Below, in pieces: positions 17,487 through 26,721 of a stretch of DNA of 64,000 bases (the first letter of the stretch is position 1; each line of letters starts with the position of its first letter). The stretch spans positions 26,861-90,860 of the forward strand of contig NZ_JAAMFN010000017.1 in the NCBI RefSeq assembly GCF_013376095.1, in the 5' to 3' direction. A program made the position numbers and the translations under genes. Origin of the DNA: Arthrobacter sp. SDTb3-6. Lineage in GTDB: Bacteria; Actinomycetota; Actinomycetes; Actinomycetales; Micrococcaceae. Below the pieces are notes generated by a model. It searched no databases. It saw only the letters and a list, made by a program, of their open reading frames with translations, and had not been told where the DNA came from.

Positions 17487-18584
17487 ATGACCGACTTCAT
17501 CCCCACCCCGTCCATCCCGGCCCCGGACATTGTCCGCTGCGCCTACATGGAAATGGTGGTCACCGACCTGGCCAAGTCCCGCGAGTTCTACGTCGACGTG
17601 CTGGGCCTGCACGTGACCGAGGAAGACGGGAACACCATCTACCTGCGCTCCCTGGAGGAGTTCATCCACCACAACCTGGTGCTGCGCCAGGGCCCGGTGG
17701 CCGCCATTGCCGCCGCCGCCTTCCGGGTCAAGTCCCCGGCCGAGGTGGATGCCGCCGAGGCCTACTACAAGGAGCTGGGCTGCCGCACCGAGCGCCGCAA
17801 GGACGGCTTCGTCAAGGGCATCGGCGACGCCGTCCGCGTGGAGGACCCGCTGGGCTTCCCCTACGAATTCTTCTACGAAACCACCCACGTGGAACGCCTC
17901 ACCCGCCGCTACGACCTCTACTCCGCCGGCGAACTGGTCCGCCTGGACCACTTCAACCAGGTCACCCCGGACGTCCCCCGCGGCCGCAAGTACCTCGAGG
18001 ACCTGGGCTTCCGCGTCTCCGAGGACATCAAGGACTCCGACGGCGTCACCTACGCCGCCTGGATGCACCGCAAGCAGACCGTCCACGACACCGCCCTGAC
18101 CGGCGGCGACGGCCCCCGCATGCACCACATTGCCTTCGCCACGCACGAAAAGGCGAACATCATCGCCATCTGCGACAAGATGGGCGCCCTGCGCATCTCC
18201 GACCGGATCGAGCGCGGCCCCGGCCGCCACGGCGTCTCCAACGCCTTCTACCTGTACATCCTGGACCCGGACGACCACCGCATCGAGATCTACACGCAGG
18301 ACTACTACACCGGCGACCCGGACAACCCCACCGTCACCTGGGACGTGCACGACAACCAGCGCCGCGACTGGTGGGGCAACCCCGTCGTCCCTAGCTGGTA
18401 CACGGAGGCCTCCCTGGTGCTGGACCTGGACGGCAAGCCGCAGCCCGTCATCAAGCGCACCGACGCGTCCGAAATGGCGGTCACGGTCGGCGCTGACGGC
18501 TTCTCCTACACCCGCGGCCCGGGCGACGCGATGAACGGCGACCCGGCCGAGGAGATCGGCTTCAAGATGGGCACCCAGCTCTAG
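17487..18584 (+). CDS. hpaD: 3,4-dihydroxyphenylacetate 2,3-dioxygenase (extradiol)
   Basis: 365-residue type I extradiol dioxygenase that opens homoprotocatechuate next to its hydroxyls. Metal ligands fall at H155, H214 and E267, and the second-shell residues N157, W192, H200 and Y257 are all present, the same numbering and length as the Brevibacterium fuscum iron enzyme (HPCD) and Arthrobacter globiformis manganese enzyme (MndD). Sequence alone does not show whether iron or manganese is used. Two vicinal-oxygen-chelate domains are visible (about 15-135 and 150-270). AAGGAGAG precedes the ATG. Confidence 0.97.
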   Translation: MTDFIPTPSIPAPDIVRCAYMEMVVTDLAKSREFYVDVLGLHVTEEDGNTIYLRSLEEFIHHNLVLRQGPVAAIAAAAFRVKSPAEVDAAEAYYKELGCRTERRKDGFVKGIGDAVRVEDPLGFPYEFFYETTHVERLTRRYDLYSAGELVRLDHFNQVTPDVPRGRKYLEDLGFRVSEDIKDSDGVTYAAWMHRKQTVHDTALTGGDGPRMHHIAFATHEKANIIAICDKMGALRISDRIERGPGRHGVSNAFYLYILDPDDHRIEIYTQDYYTGDPDNPTVTWDVHDNQRRDWWGNPVVPSWYTEASLVLDLDGKPQPVIKRTDASEMAVTVGADGFSYTRGPGDAMNGDPAEEIGFKMGTQL

Positions 18585-18590
18585 CCCATG

Positions 18591-18635
18591 CGTGCCGTCG
18601 CCGGCGGGGCATTTGCCCCGCCGGCTCCCGGCACG
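18591..18635 (+). terminator. Intra-operon hairpin between hpaD and hpaH
   Basis: Long hairpin beginning 7 nt after the hpaD stop: inner perfect 11-bp stem (18600-18610 with 18615-18625, loop ATTT) and outer 7-bp stem CGTGCCG/CGGCACG (18591-18597 with 18629-18635). No clear T tract; it may be a partial terminator or an mRNA-stabilising structure that lets the dioxygenase be made in excess of downstream enzymes. Confidence 0.65.
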
Positions 18636-18671
18636 CACCGCTCGGCCTTTAAAACGTTAGAGGAGACATAC

Positions 18672-19457
18672 ATGCTTGACGATGACACCATTGCCGCCAT
18701 TGCCGATGAACTGGTCGATGCCGGAAAGAGCCGCGTGCCCGTTCCCCGGCTGACGGCGCGGTACCCGGAGATGACGGTGGAGGATTCCTACCGGGTGCAA
18801 AAGCTGTGGAGGGAGCGCTGCGAAGCGCAGGGGCGGGTGCTGGGCGGCCACAAGATCGGCCTGACGTCCAAGGCCATGCAGTACGCCACGGGCATCACGG
18901 AGCCGGACTACGGGATCATCTTCAAGGACATGATCCTGGAAAACGGCTGCACGGTTGAGTGGAAGCAGTATTCACACCCGCGCATCGAGGTGGAGCTGGC
19001 GTTCCTGCTCAAGGAGGACATCAGCGGCCCCGACGCCACGCTCTTTGACGTGCTGCGCGCCACCGAATACGTGGTGCCGGCGCTGGAAATCCTCGACTCA
19101 AGGATCGAAATGGAGGGCCGGACCATTGTGGACACCATCAGCGACAACGCCGCCATGGGCGCCATGGTGGTGGGCGGCACCCCGGTGAAGCCGGACGCCC
19201 TGGACCTGCGCTGGGTCTCGGCCATCCTGTTCAAGAACCAGGCCATCGAGGAGACCGGGGTGGCGGCCGGCGTGCTGAACCATCCGGCGACGGGCGTGTC
19301 CTGGCTGGCCAACAAGATCGCCCCGCACGGCGACTCGCTCAAGGGCGGCGAGCTCATCCTCGCCGGCTCCTTCACCCGCCCCATGTGGGTCAACGAGGGC
19401 GACACCGTCTTTGCCGACTATGGAAAGCTGGGGACCATCACATGCCAGTTCGTGTAA
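18672..19457 (+). CDS. hpaH: 2-oxo-hept-3-ene-1,7-dioate hydratase
   Basis: 261-residue member of the 2-hydroxypentadienoate hydratase family, adding water to the ring-cleavage-derived oxo-heptenedioate. Family features are GGHKIGLTSKAMQ, EPDYGIIF, the acidic metal-site stretch HPRIEVELAFLL and the late LKGGELILAGSFTRP. ATG 18672 has GAGGAG upstream; a longer frame from 18588 would run through the hairpin and is rejected. Position between hpaD and hpaI fits the pathway order. Confidence 0.93.
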   Translation: MLDDDTIAAIADELVDAGKSRVPVPRLTARYPEMTVEDSYRVQKLWRERCEAQGRVLGGHKIGLTSKAMQYATGITEPDYGIIFKDMILENGCTVEWKQYSHPRIEVELAFLLKEDISGPDATLFDVLRATEYVVPALEILDSRIEMEGRTIVDTISDNAAMGAMVVGGTPVKPDALDLRWVSAILFKNQAIEETGVAAGVLNHPATGVSWLANKIAPHGDSLKGGELILAGSFTRPMWVNEGDTVFADYGKLGTITCQFV

Positions 19458-20251
19458 CGCCGGACCCGTCGTTCAAGGACGCCCTGGCCGGGGCCGGGCG
19501 GCCGCTGGCCGGCATGTGGGTGTGCTCCGGCAGCCCGCTGGTGGCCGAGATCTGTGCCGGCGCCGGGCTGGACTGGCTGCTCATCGACGCCGAACACAGC
19601 CCCAACGGGCTCGAAGGCATCCTCGCGCAGCTGCAGGCGGTCAACGGCTACCCCGTCACCGCCGTCGTGCGCCCGCCCGTCAACGACACCGTGTTGATCA
19701 AGCAGTACCTTGACCTGGGCGTGCAGTCGCTGCTGATCCCCATGGTCCACACGGCCGACGACGCTGCTGCCGCCGTCTCCGCCGCCCACTACCCGCCGCG
19801 CGGCGTCCGGGGCGTCGGCTCGGCGCTGGCCCGCTCGGCCCGGTGGAACCGCATCCCGGACTATCTGGCCCGGGCCTCGGAGACCATCACCGTGATCGTC
19901 CAGATCGAGTCCCGCGAGGCCGTGGACAACGTGTCGGAGATTCTCGCCGTGGACGGGATCGACGCCGTCTTCATCGGCCCCTCCGATCTCGCCGCCTCCA
20001 TGGGCGTATTGGGAGCGCAGGAACACCCTGACGTCGTGGCCGCCGTCGAGCATTGCATCAAGGCGGCCAAGGCGGCCGGCAAGCCGGTGGGCGTGAACGC
20101 CTTTGCCGAGGCCACCGCGCGCCGCTACCTGGCCGCCGGCGTGGACTTCATCCTGGTGGGCGCCGACGTGGCCATGCTGGCGCGCGGCAGCGAAGCCCTC
20201 GCCGCCGGCTATGTCCCGGCGGCCGGCACCGGACCCACCGCCAGCTACTGA
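19442..20251 (+). CDS. hpaI: 4-hydroxy-2-oxoheptanedioate aldolase
   Basis: 269-residue class II HpcH/HpaI aldolase that splits 4-hydroxy-2-oxoheptanedioate into pyruvate and succinic semialdehyde. Catalytic and metal residues are visible: IDAEH (H52), AVVRPP arginine, QIESREA glutamate and IGPSD aspartate. ATG 19442 lies inside the end of hpaH (16-nt overlap), implying coupled translation. Confidence 0.95.
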   Translation: MPVRVTPDPSFKDALAGAGRPLAGMWVCSGSPLVAEICAGAGLDWLLIDAEHSPNGLEGILAQLQAVNGYPVTAVVRPPVNDTVLIKQYLDLGVQSLLIPMVHTADDAAAAVSAAHYPPRGVRGVGSALARSARWNRIPDYLARASETITVIVQIESREAVDNVSEILAVDGIDAVFIGPSDLAASMGVLGAQEHPDVVAAVEHCIKAAKAAGKPVGVNAFAEATARRYLAAGVDFILVGADVAMLARGSEALAAGYVPAAGTGPTASY

Positions 20252-20256
20252 CCAGC

Positions 20257-20349
20257 GCTGGTTGAGCCCGTCGAAACCCCGCTTGTCGAAACCCCCGCTT
20301 GTGGAAACCCCCGCTTGTGGAAACCAAGGTCTCGACAAGCTCGACCAGC
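20257..20349. repeat. REP-like palindromic element with internal 16-bp tandem repeats
   Basis: The ends form an imperfect inverted repeat (20257-20278 against 20328-20349, 18 of 22 matching) of the GGTTGAGCCYGTCGAAACC kind. Inside, a 16-bp unit GCTTGTCGAAACCCCC (20281-20296) repeats as GCTTGTGGAAACCCCC (20297-20312) and as a partial third copy (20313-20325). It fills the hpaI-gabD gap. Related cores occur inside genes at 54782 and 62278. Confidence 0.8.
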
Positions 20350-20392
20350 GTCAACTCCCGCCCCACACACACAATCTTCAAGGAGCTCACGC

Positions 20393-21871
<1,479 letters not shown>

Positions 21872-21889
21872 ACAACGGGCTGCCGCCAC

Positions 21890-21923
21890 AACAGCGCCGT
21901 CCCCGGCCGGGGGCAGCGCTGTT
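21890..21923 (+). terminator. Terminator hairpin of the hpa-gabD operon
   Basis: Arms AACAGCGC (21890-21897) and GCGCTGTT (21916-21923) enclose the inner palindrome CCCCGGCCGGGG (21901-21912), starting 18 nt after the gabD stop and ending in GTTCCC. Confidence 0.65.
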
Positions 21924-21990
21924 CCCGAGTGCGCTGCGGTAGCGTGGAAGGACACTCGGCCCGGGCATTCCGGGCCCGGAAGGAGCAGAA

Positions 21991-22281
21991 GTGTCCATTG
22001 TTGTCATCAACGCCTTGAAGGTCCCGGTCGAGGCCGGATCCGAACTCGAGTCGCGCTTCGCCGCGCGCAAGCACTCGGTGGACGGCGCCCCCGGGTTCGA
22101 GGGGTTCCAGCTCCTGCGCCCCGTCGCCGGGGAGGACCGCTACTTCGTCTACACGCAATGGGCCACCCGTGAAGACTTTGAGAACTGGCGCGCCCAGCGC
22201 TCCGGCCACGACCACTCCGCCCAGGCCCCGGTGGCCAGCGGCATGGACCTGCTCGAGTTCGACGTCGTGGACCTCGGGTAG
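21991..22281 (+). CDS. MhuD-like haem-degrading monooxygenase (ABM fold)
   Basis: 96-residue antibiotic-biosynthesis-monooxygenase fold protein. It aligns without gaps to Mycobacterium tuberculosis MhuD over most of its length, and MhuD's key residues fall at identical positions: N7, W66 and the haem-ligating H75. Shared strings include PGFEGFQLLRPV and the VASGMDLLEF end. It probably opens haem to release iron, in the cytoplasm, as a homodimer. GTG start with AAGGAGC upstream. It is not obviously tied to its neighbours, sitting alone between two hairpins. Confidence 0.87.
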   Translation: MSIVVINALKVPVEAGSELESRFAARKHSVDGAPGFEGFQLLRPVAGEDRYFVYTQWATREDFENWRAQRSGHDHSAQAPVASGMDLLEFDVVDLG

Positions 22282-22310
22282 CCCCGGGGCGGCGCACCGC
22301 GCGCTGCCGG

Positions 22311-22339
22311 CCCTGCGCCACTTCCCACGTGGCGCAGGG
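22311..22339 (+). terminator. Terminator-like hairpin after the mhuD-like gene
   Basis: Perfect 11-bp inverted repeat CCCTGCGCCAC (22311-22321) / GTGGCGCAGGG (22329-22339) with a 7-nt loop, 30 nt after the stop. Confidence 0.65.
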
Positions 22340-22413
22340 TCCACGTGACGGCATTGCGCAGCTTTAAGGGCCGCTGCCGGAATATTGCCCGTCCGGCGCC
22401 GGTTGCCCCGAAT

Positions 22414-23307
22414 ATGAGCCAAAACACACAGGCCGCCGTGGCGGCCACCATCGACATCAAGGACCTCGGGACTGTCCAGCGGCTGGGCTACGGTGCCATG
22501 CGGATCACCGGCGACGGCATCTGGGGCGAGCCCGCCGACCATGCGGCGGCAGTCGCCACGCTCCGCAGGGCCGTGGAGCTGGGCGTCGACTTCATCGACA
22601 CCGCCGACTCCTACGGCCCGGACGTCTCCGAGCGCATCATCGCCGAGGCACTCCACCCCTATCCGGCGGGGCTGCACATTGCCACCAAGGCCGGCCAGGC
22701 CCGACCTGCGCCGCACAAGTGGGTTCCGCTGGGCCGTGCCGAGTACCTCCGCCAGCAGGTGGAGCTGAGCCTGCGCAAGCTCAAGGTGGACACCCTGGAC
22801 CTGTTCCAGCTGCACCGCATCGACCCCAAGGTGCCGGTGGAGGAGCAGTTCGGGACCCTGCGCGCCCTCCAGGACGAAGGCAAGGTCAGGGCCCTGGGCC
22901 TCTCCCAGGTGTCCGTCGCGGAGCTGGAAACCGCGGCCGGGTACTTCACCGTGGCCAGCGTGCAAAACCGCTACAACCTCACCGACAGGTCCTCCGAGGA
23001 TGTGCTGGACTACGCGGAGGCACACGGCATTGCCTTCATCCCGTGGGCCCCGATCTCGGCAGGAATGCTGGCCGGGGCCGGCGGTGCTGTCGAGGAGGCG
23101 GCGCAGCGGCTGGGTGCCACGCCATCCCAGGTGGCCCTGGCCTGGCTGCTCCAGCGCTCCCCCGCCATGCTTCCGATCCCCGGTACGTCATCCCCGGCGC
23201 ACTTGGAAGAAAACCTTGGCGCGGCCGCCCTGCGGCTGGACGGGGAAACGTTCGCCGCCCTGGACGCCGCCGGCCGTGCCGAACATGAGCGGGCGGGCAC
23301 CAAATAA
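22414..23307 (+). CDS. Aldo/keto reductase
   Basis: 297-residue NADPH-dependent aldo/keto reductase with the family tetrad in DTADSYG (D and Y), HIATKAG (K) and FQLHRID (H), and the cofactor-binding end [15 protein letters not shown] place the start at ATG 22414; upstream residues from an earlier in-frame ATG at 22345 overlap the hairpin region and do not look coding. Substrate unknown; the gene is monocistronic and ends before a strong bidirectional terminator. Confidence 0.9.
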   Translation: MSQNTQAAVAATIDIKDLGTVQRLGYGAMRITGDGIWGEPADHAAAVATLRRAVELGVDFIDTADSYGPDVSERIIAEALHPYPAGLHIATKAGQARPAPHKWVPLGRAEYLRQQVELSLRKLKVDTLDLFQLHRIDPKVPVEEQFGTLRALQDEGKVRALGLSQVSVAELETAAGYFTVASVQNRYNLTDRSSEDVLDYAEAHGIAFIPWAPISAGMLAGAGGAVEEAAQRLGATPSQVALAWLLQRSPAMLPIPGTSSPAHLEENLGAAALRLDGETFAALDAAGRAEHERAGTK

Positions 23308-23378
23308 GGCAATGCGTGCCCGCCCGCCTTGTCGGGGCGCCGCCCGGAACCGCCCGTAACCAGCCGGGGGCGCAGGCG

Positions 23379-23426
23379 GCAAAGGTACGGCCCCGCAGTG
23401 GCATCACTGCGGGGCCGTACCTTTGC
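23379..23426. terminator. Perfect 22-bp bidirectional terminator
   Basis: Arms 23379-23400 and 23405-23426 are perfectly complementary over 22 bp around the loop GCAT, with AAA/TTT near the outer ends so that it can work in both directions. It separates the aldo/keto reductase (plus) from the flavin hydroxylase (minus, stop at 23439). Confidence 0.88.
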
Positions 23427-23438
23427 TGCGAAACGCTG

Positions 23439-25331
23439 TTACACGCGGGCGCCCGAGTGGATCTGTGCGAAGAACTCGCCCAGCTCCGCAGTGGCGGTCA
23501 GCGGCAGGATGTCCGCCACGTACTGGTCCGGGCGGACGACGACGACAACGCCGTCGCGGGACAGCCCGCGCACATCAAAGATGTCATCGCCTTCCACAAT
23601 GCCGAACACCTTTTCAAGGTTGGTGAGCCGGAACGGCCCCACCACGGGCTTGAACACGTCGGGCACGGCGTTGATGTCGATGTCCTCGTGCTTCTGCTGG
23701 TAGATGACCTTCGCATCAAACCAGGCGTCGGCGTCGAGCCCTTCGGGAGTGGCCGCCAGCGGCGATTCCGGGGCGTTTGCGAGCCACTGCGCCAGGTCCG
23801 TGGTGGGCGAGGCGGCCCCGGGCTGGGCCTGGTCGGCGAAGACGTAGATGCGCCAGCGGCCGTCGGCCGTGGCCAGGTGGCCCAGGTGCAGGGGGTTGGT
23901 GTCGCAGACGCGGGAGACGCGTGCGGACTTGAAACGCTTGCCGAGCGGGAACCCGGTGGCCAGCTCCTGGCGGGCGTGTGAGGCCGTGAGCATCGAGCTC
24001 GTGTACTGCGTCATGAACCCTGCCGGGAACTCGGCGGTGGCCACGTAGAAGTCCTCCAGCTCCGACGGGTCGGCGAACTCCTCGGGCTTCTTGGCCATCA
24101 TGGTGGACCATTCCTTGTCAAAGTCGATGAGGTTCTTCGCCACCACCTGGCGCTCGGTGGAGTAGGTGTCCAGCAGCGCGGCGGGGCTGCGTCCTTCAAG
24201 GACGTGGCCGAGCTTCCAGCCGAGGTTGAAGCCGTCCTGCATGGAGACGTTCATGCCCTGGCCGGCCTTGGCGCTGTGCGTGTGGCAGGCGTCGCCGGTG
24301 ATGAAGACGCGGGGGCTGCGCGTGCCGCGGTCCTGCGCCAGGACGTCGTCGAACCGGTCGGTGAGGCGGTGGCCCACTTCGTAGACGCTGTGCCAGGCAA
24401 CGCTGCGCACATCCACGGTGTACGGGCGCATGATCTCGTTGGCCTTCGCGATGATCTGCTCGATGCTGGTCTTGCGCACGGCGCCGCGGTCGCCCTCGGG
24501 CACCTCGCCCAGGTCCACGTACATGCGGAAGAGGTAGCCGCCCTCGCGGGGGATCAACAGGATGGATCCGCCGTCGTGCGACTGGATGGCGCACTTGGTG
24601 CGGATGTCCGGGAAGTCGGTCTGGGCCAGCACGTCCATGACGCCCCAGGCATGGTTGGCCTGGTCGCCGCCCATGGTGCAGCCGATCGCCGAGCGGACCT
24701 TGCTGCGGGCCCCGTCGCAGCCAACGACGTACTTGGCGTGGACGATGCGCTCGGTGCCCTCGTCCTCGCCGGCGCTGCGCACCAGCGTGACCTTGACGGG
24801 GTAGTCGCCCTCGCCGGTGACCTCCAGGCCCTGGAATTCCCAGCCGAAGTCGGGGACCAGGCGGGTGGGCGAGTTTTTGGCGACCTCGGCAAAGTAGTCG
24901 AGCACGCGGGCCTGGTTGACGATCAGGTGCGGGAATTCGCTGATGCCGGTCGTGTCGTCGACGGCGCGGCCGCCGCGCACAATCCGGGTCGGTTCCTTTT
25001 CGTCCGGGCGCCAGAAGTTCATTTCCGTGAGCCAGTAGGCCTCTGCGGTGATGTGCTCGGCAAAGCCGAACGCCTGGAAGGTCTCGACGCTGCGGGCCTG
25101 GATGCCGTCGGCCTGGCCGAGCTCCAGCCGGCCACCGCGACGCTCCACGAGGCGCGTGGTGATGTCCGGGAACTGGGAGAGCTGGGCTGCGGTGAGCATG
25201 CCGGCCGGCCCCGAGCCCACGATCAGCACGTCCACCTCATCCGGAAGCTCCTCGGGGCGGTCAATGCCGACACCGGCGGCCGGCTTGACCCTCGGGTCAC
25301 CGGATACGTATCCATGGTGGTGGAACTGCAC
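23439..25331 (-). CDS. FAD-dependent aromatic hydroxylase (MobA / phenol 2-monooxygenase family)
   Basis: 630-residue flavoprotein monooxygenase adding one hydroxyl to a phenolic ring with NAD(P)H and oxygen. FAD-binding elements are VDVLIVGSGPAGML near the start, VGCDGARS and FITGDACHTHSAKAGQGMN. A thioredoxin-like C-terminal domain ends in VVVVRPDQYVADILPL. It closely resembles Comamonas 3-hydroxybenzoate 4-monooxygenase (MobA), including the N-terminal QFHHHGY-type start and NPLHLGH-like stretch. GTG 25331 has GAGGAG upstream; an ATG at 25373 is further from the family start. Divergent from a LysR gene. Substrate could be 3-hydroxybenzoate or a hydroxyphenylacetate feeding the hpa genes. 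Confidence 0.88.
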   Translation of the reverse strand: MQFHHHGYVSGDPRVKPAAGVGIDRPEELPDEVDVLIVGSGPAGMLTAAQLSQFPDITTRLVERRGGRLELGQADGIQARSVETFQAFGFAEHITAEAYWLTEMNFWRPDEKEPTRIVRGGRAVDDTTGISEFPHLIVNQARVLDYFAEVAKNSPTRLVPDFGWEFQGLEVTGEGDYPVKVTLVRSAGEDEGTERIVHAKYVVGCDGARSKVRSAIGCTMGGDQANHAWGVMDVLAQTDFPDIRTKCAIQSHDGGSILLIPREGGYLFRMYVDLGEVPEGDRGAVRKTSIEQIIAKANEIMRPYTVDVRSVAWHSVYEVGHRLTDRFDDVLAQDRGTRSPRVFITGDACHTHSAKAGQGMNVSMQDGFNLGWKLGHVLEGRSPAALLDTYSTERQVVAKNLIDFDKEWSTMMAKKPEEFADPSELEDFYVATAEFPAGFMTQYTSSMLTASHARQELATGFPLGKRFKSARVSRVCDTNPLHLGHLATADGRWRIYVFADQAQPGAASPTTDLAQWLANAPESPLAATPEGLDADAWFDAKVIYQQKHEDIDINAVPDVFKPVVGPFRLTNLEKVFGIVEGDDIFDVRGLSRDGVVVVVRPDQYVADILPLTATAELGEFFAQIHSGARV

Positions 25332-25393
25332 AAGAATCTCCTCGCTGCAAGGTGGCGGCGGCTGCGCCACCAAAAATCGTTAATTCGCTATTT

Positions 25394-25421
25394 GAACATG
25401 CAGTTCTAATAGTGCACACTA
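25394..25421. promoter_or_regulatory. Candidate LysR binding region
   Basis: Two adjacent inverted repeats in the gap between the hydroxylase and lysR: GAAC-ATGCA-GTTC (25394-25406) and TAGTG-CA-CACTA (25410-25421). They lie 60-90 bp upstream of the hydroxylase start, where LysR proteins usually bind. Confidence 0.5.
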
Positions 25422-25549
25422 AGCATAATTGTGTGCGTCAACTCACGCAAGCCTGTGAGCTGAACGTCGCCAGGGCGGACGGGTGTTTCGGCGGTTCCAG
25501 GGGACGTTGGCGCCGTGTACGGGCCCTGCGGTGCGGATAGGATTCGACC

Positions 25550-26458
25550 ATGTTCCGTTACACCCTCCGGCAGGTGCTCCATTTTGTCGCCATCGCCGAC
25601 CACGGCTCGATCCGGGCGGCCGCAGAGGCAACCCACGTCTCCCAGGCCGGGCTGTCGCTGGCCTTGACGGAGCTGGAAAAGGCCCTCGGCGTCCAGCTGG
25701 CGGTCCGGCAGAAGGCGAAGGGCATCACGCTGACCAGCGCGGGGCGCAGGTTCCTTTCCGAGGCCCGGATGCTGCTGCGCCAGGCCGACGAGCTCCAGGC
25801 CACCACGGCCGAGTCCCCCGACATGCTGGCCGGGCCGCTGGACATCGGCTGCTACAGCACGCTGGCGGCCTTTTGGGTGCCGCCCATTACGGCCGGTTTC
25901 GCCGCAGCCAACCCGCACCTGGTCCTGTCCATTACTGAAGGCCCGCCGCGACGTCTCCAGCTGGACATGCTCGAGGGCAGGCTCGACGCCGTCCTGACCC
26001 ACACGCGGCACGTCATCGACGGGGCCCAGTACAAGGTTGTCAGGGGCGGCCGGCCCTATGTACTGGTGGGTGCCACACACCGCCTGGCAGGGCGTTCCGC
26101 CGTCCGGCTGGCGGAGCTGGCCGATGACGACATGGTCCTGCTGGACATCCCCACAGTGCGTGAAAACCAGCTGCCGAACCTGCGTGCGTCCGGCCTGGAC
26201 CCGAAAATTGCCTGGCGGTCCACCAGCTATGAGGCCGTCCGCGGCATGGTGGCCCGTGGCCTGGGCTACACGGTGTTGGTCCAGCGCCCGCCGCACAACG
26301 CCAGCTATGAGGGCCTGCCGGTCATCCCCCTGCCCATCGAGGGTCCCATCGGCCACAGCGACATCTGCTTTGCCTTCCCTGCCAAGCAACAGCCCGGCCG
26401 GAAGCTCCAGGCACTCATCGACTACTGCGCCGCCTACACCCCGCCGGTCAGCCCGTAA
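25550..26458 (+). CDS. LysR-family transcriptional regulator
   Basis: 302 residues. N-terminal LysR winged helix (LRQVLHFVAIADHGSIRAAA, then HVSQAGLSLALTELEKALGVQL) and a periplasmic-binding-like effector domain from about residue 92. Divergent from the flavin hydroxylase, so most likely its activator, with the aromatic substrate or product as coinducer. The ATG follows a weak ribosome site; no better start is visible. Confidence 0.92.
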   Translation: MFRYTLRQVLHFVAIADHGSIRAAAEATHVSQAGLSLALTELEKALGVQLAVRQKAKGITLTSAGRRFLSEARMLLRQADELQATTAESPDMLAGPLDIGCYSTLAAFWVPPITAGFAAANPHLVLSITEGPPRRLQLDMLEGRLDAVLTHTRHVIDGAQYKVVRGGRPYVLVGATHRLAGRSAVRLAELADDDMVLLDIPTVRENQLPNLRASGLDPKIAWRSTSYEAVRGMVARGLGYTVLVQRPPHNASYEGLPVIPLPIEGPIGHSDICFAFPAKQQPGRKLQALIDYCAAYTPPVSP

Positions 26459-26543
26459 AGACCCGGCACACCCCGCCGGCCGGGCAGCGAGCCCTGCGAG
26501 CGCGTCGAGACCCGGGGCCGCGCCCGGCCCTGCACCACCAACC

Positions 26544-26616
26544 GAGCGTCCGCAAAAACACCCCCGGTTGCGCGGGAGCGTCCGCAAAAACACCCCCGGT
26601 TGCAACCGAGCGTCCG
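26544..26616. repeat. 32-bp tandem repeat, about 2.3 copies
   Basis: A 28-bp sequence starting GAGCGTCCGCAAAAACAC and ending CCCCGGTTGC occurs at 26544-26571 and again at 26576-26603, with a third partial GAGCGTCCG at 26608-26616; the period is 32 bp. It lies in the 263-bp gap after lysR. No gene is seen in it. Confidence 0.85.
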
Positions 26617-26643
26617 TGGGGAGGGCGGACGTCGCGGGGCACG

Positions 26644-26694
26644 GACGACGGCGGCGGGCGGCCTTCCGCTGGAAGGCCACCCGCCGCCGTCGTC
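26644..26694. terminator. Bidirectional terminator between lysR and MFS gene
   Basis: 24-bp stem (26644-26667 with 26671-26694) with one mismatch and a 3-nt loop GCT, between convergent genes. Confidence 0.8.
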
Positions 26695-26721
26695 AGGGGA
26701 GATCGCACCCGGGTGAATGGG

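Noticed and set aside
23439..25331. 4-hydroxyphenylacetate 3-monooxygenase (HpaB)
   Set aside because: HpaB has an acyl-CoA dehydrogenase-like fold and needs a separate reductase. This protein has a Rossmann FAD domain with GSGPAG and is of the phenol hydroxylase type.
26544..26616. CRISPR array
   Set aside because: The 28-bp units are separated by 4 nt with no spacers of normal length, only 2.3 copies, and no cas genes. The 16-bp units at 20281-20325 have no spacers at all.
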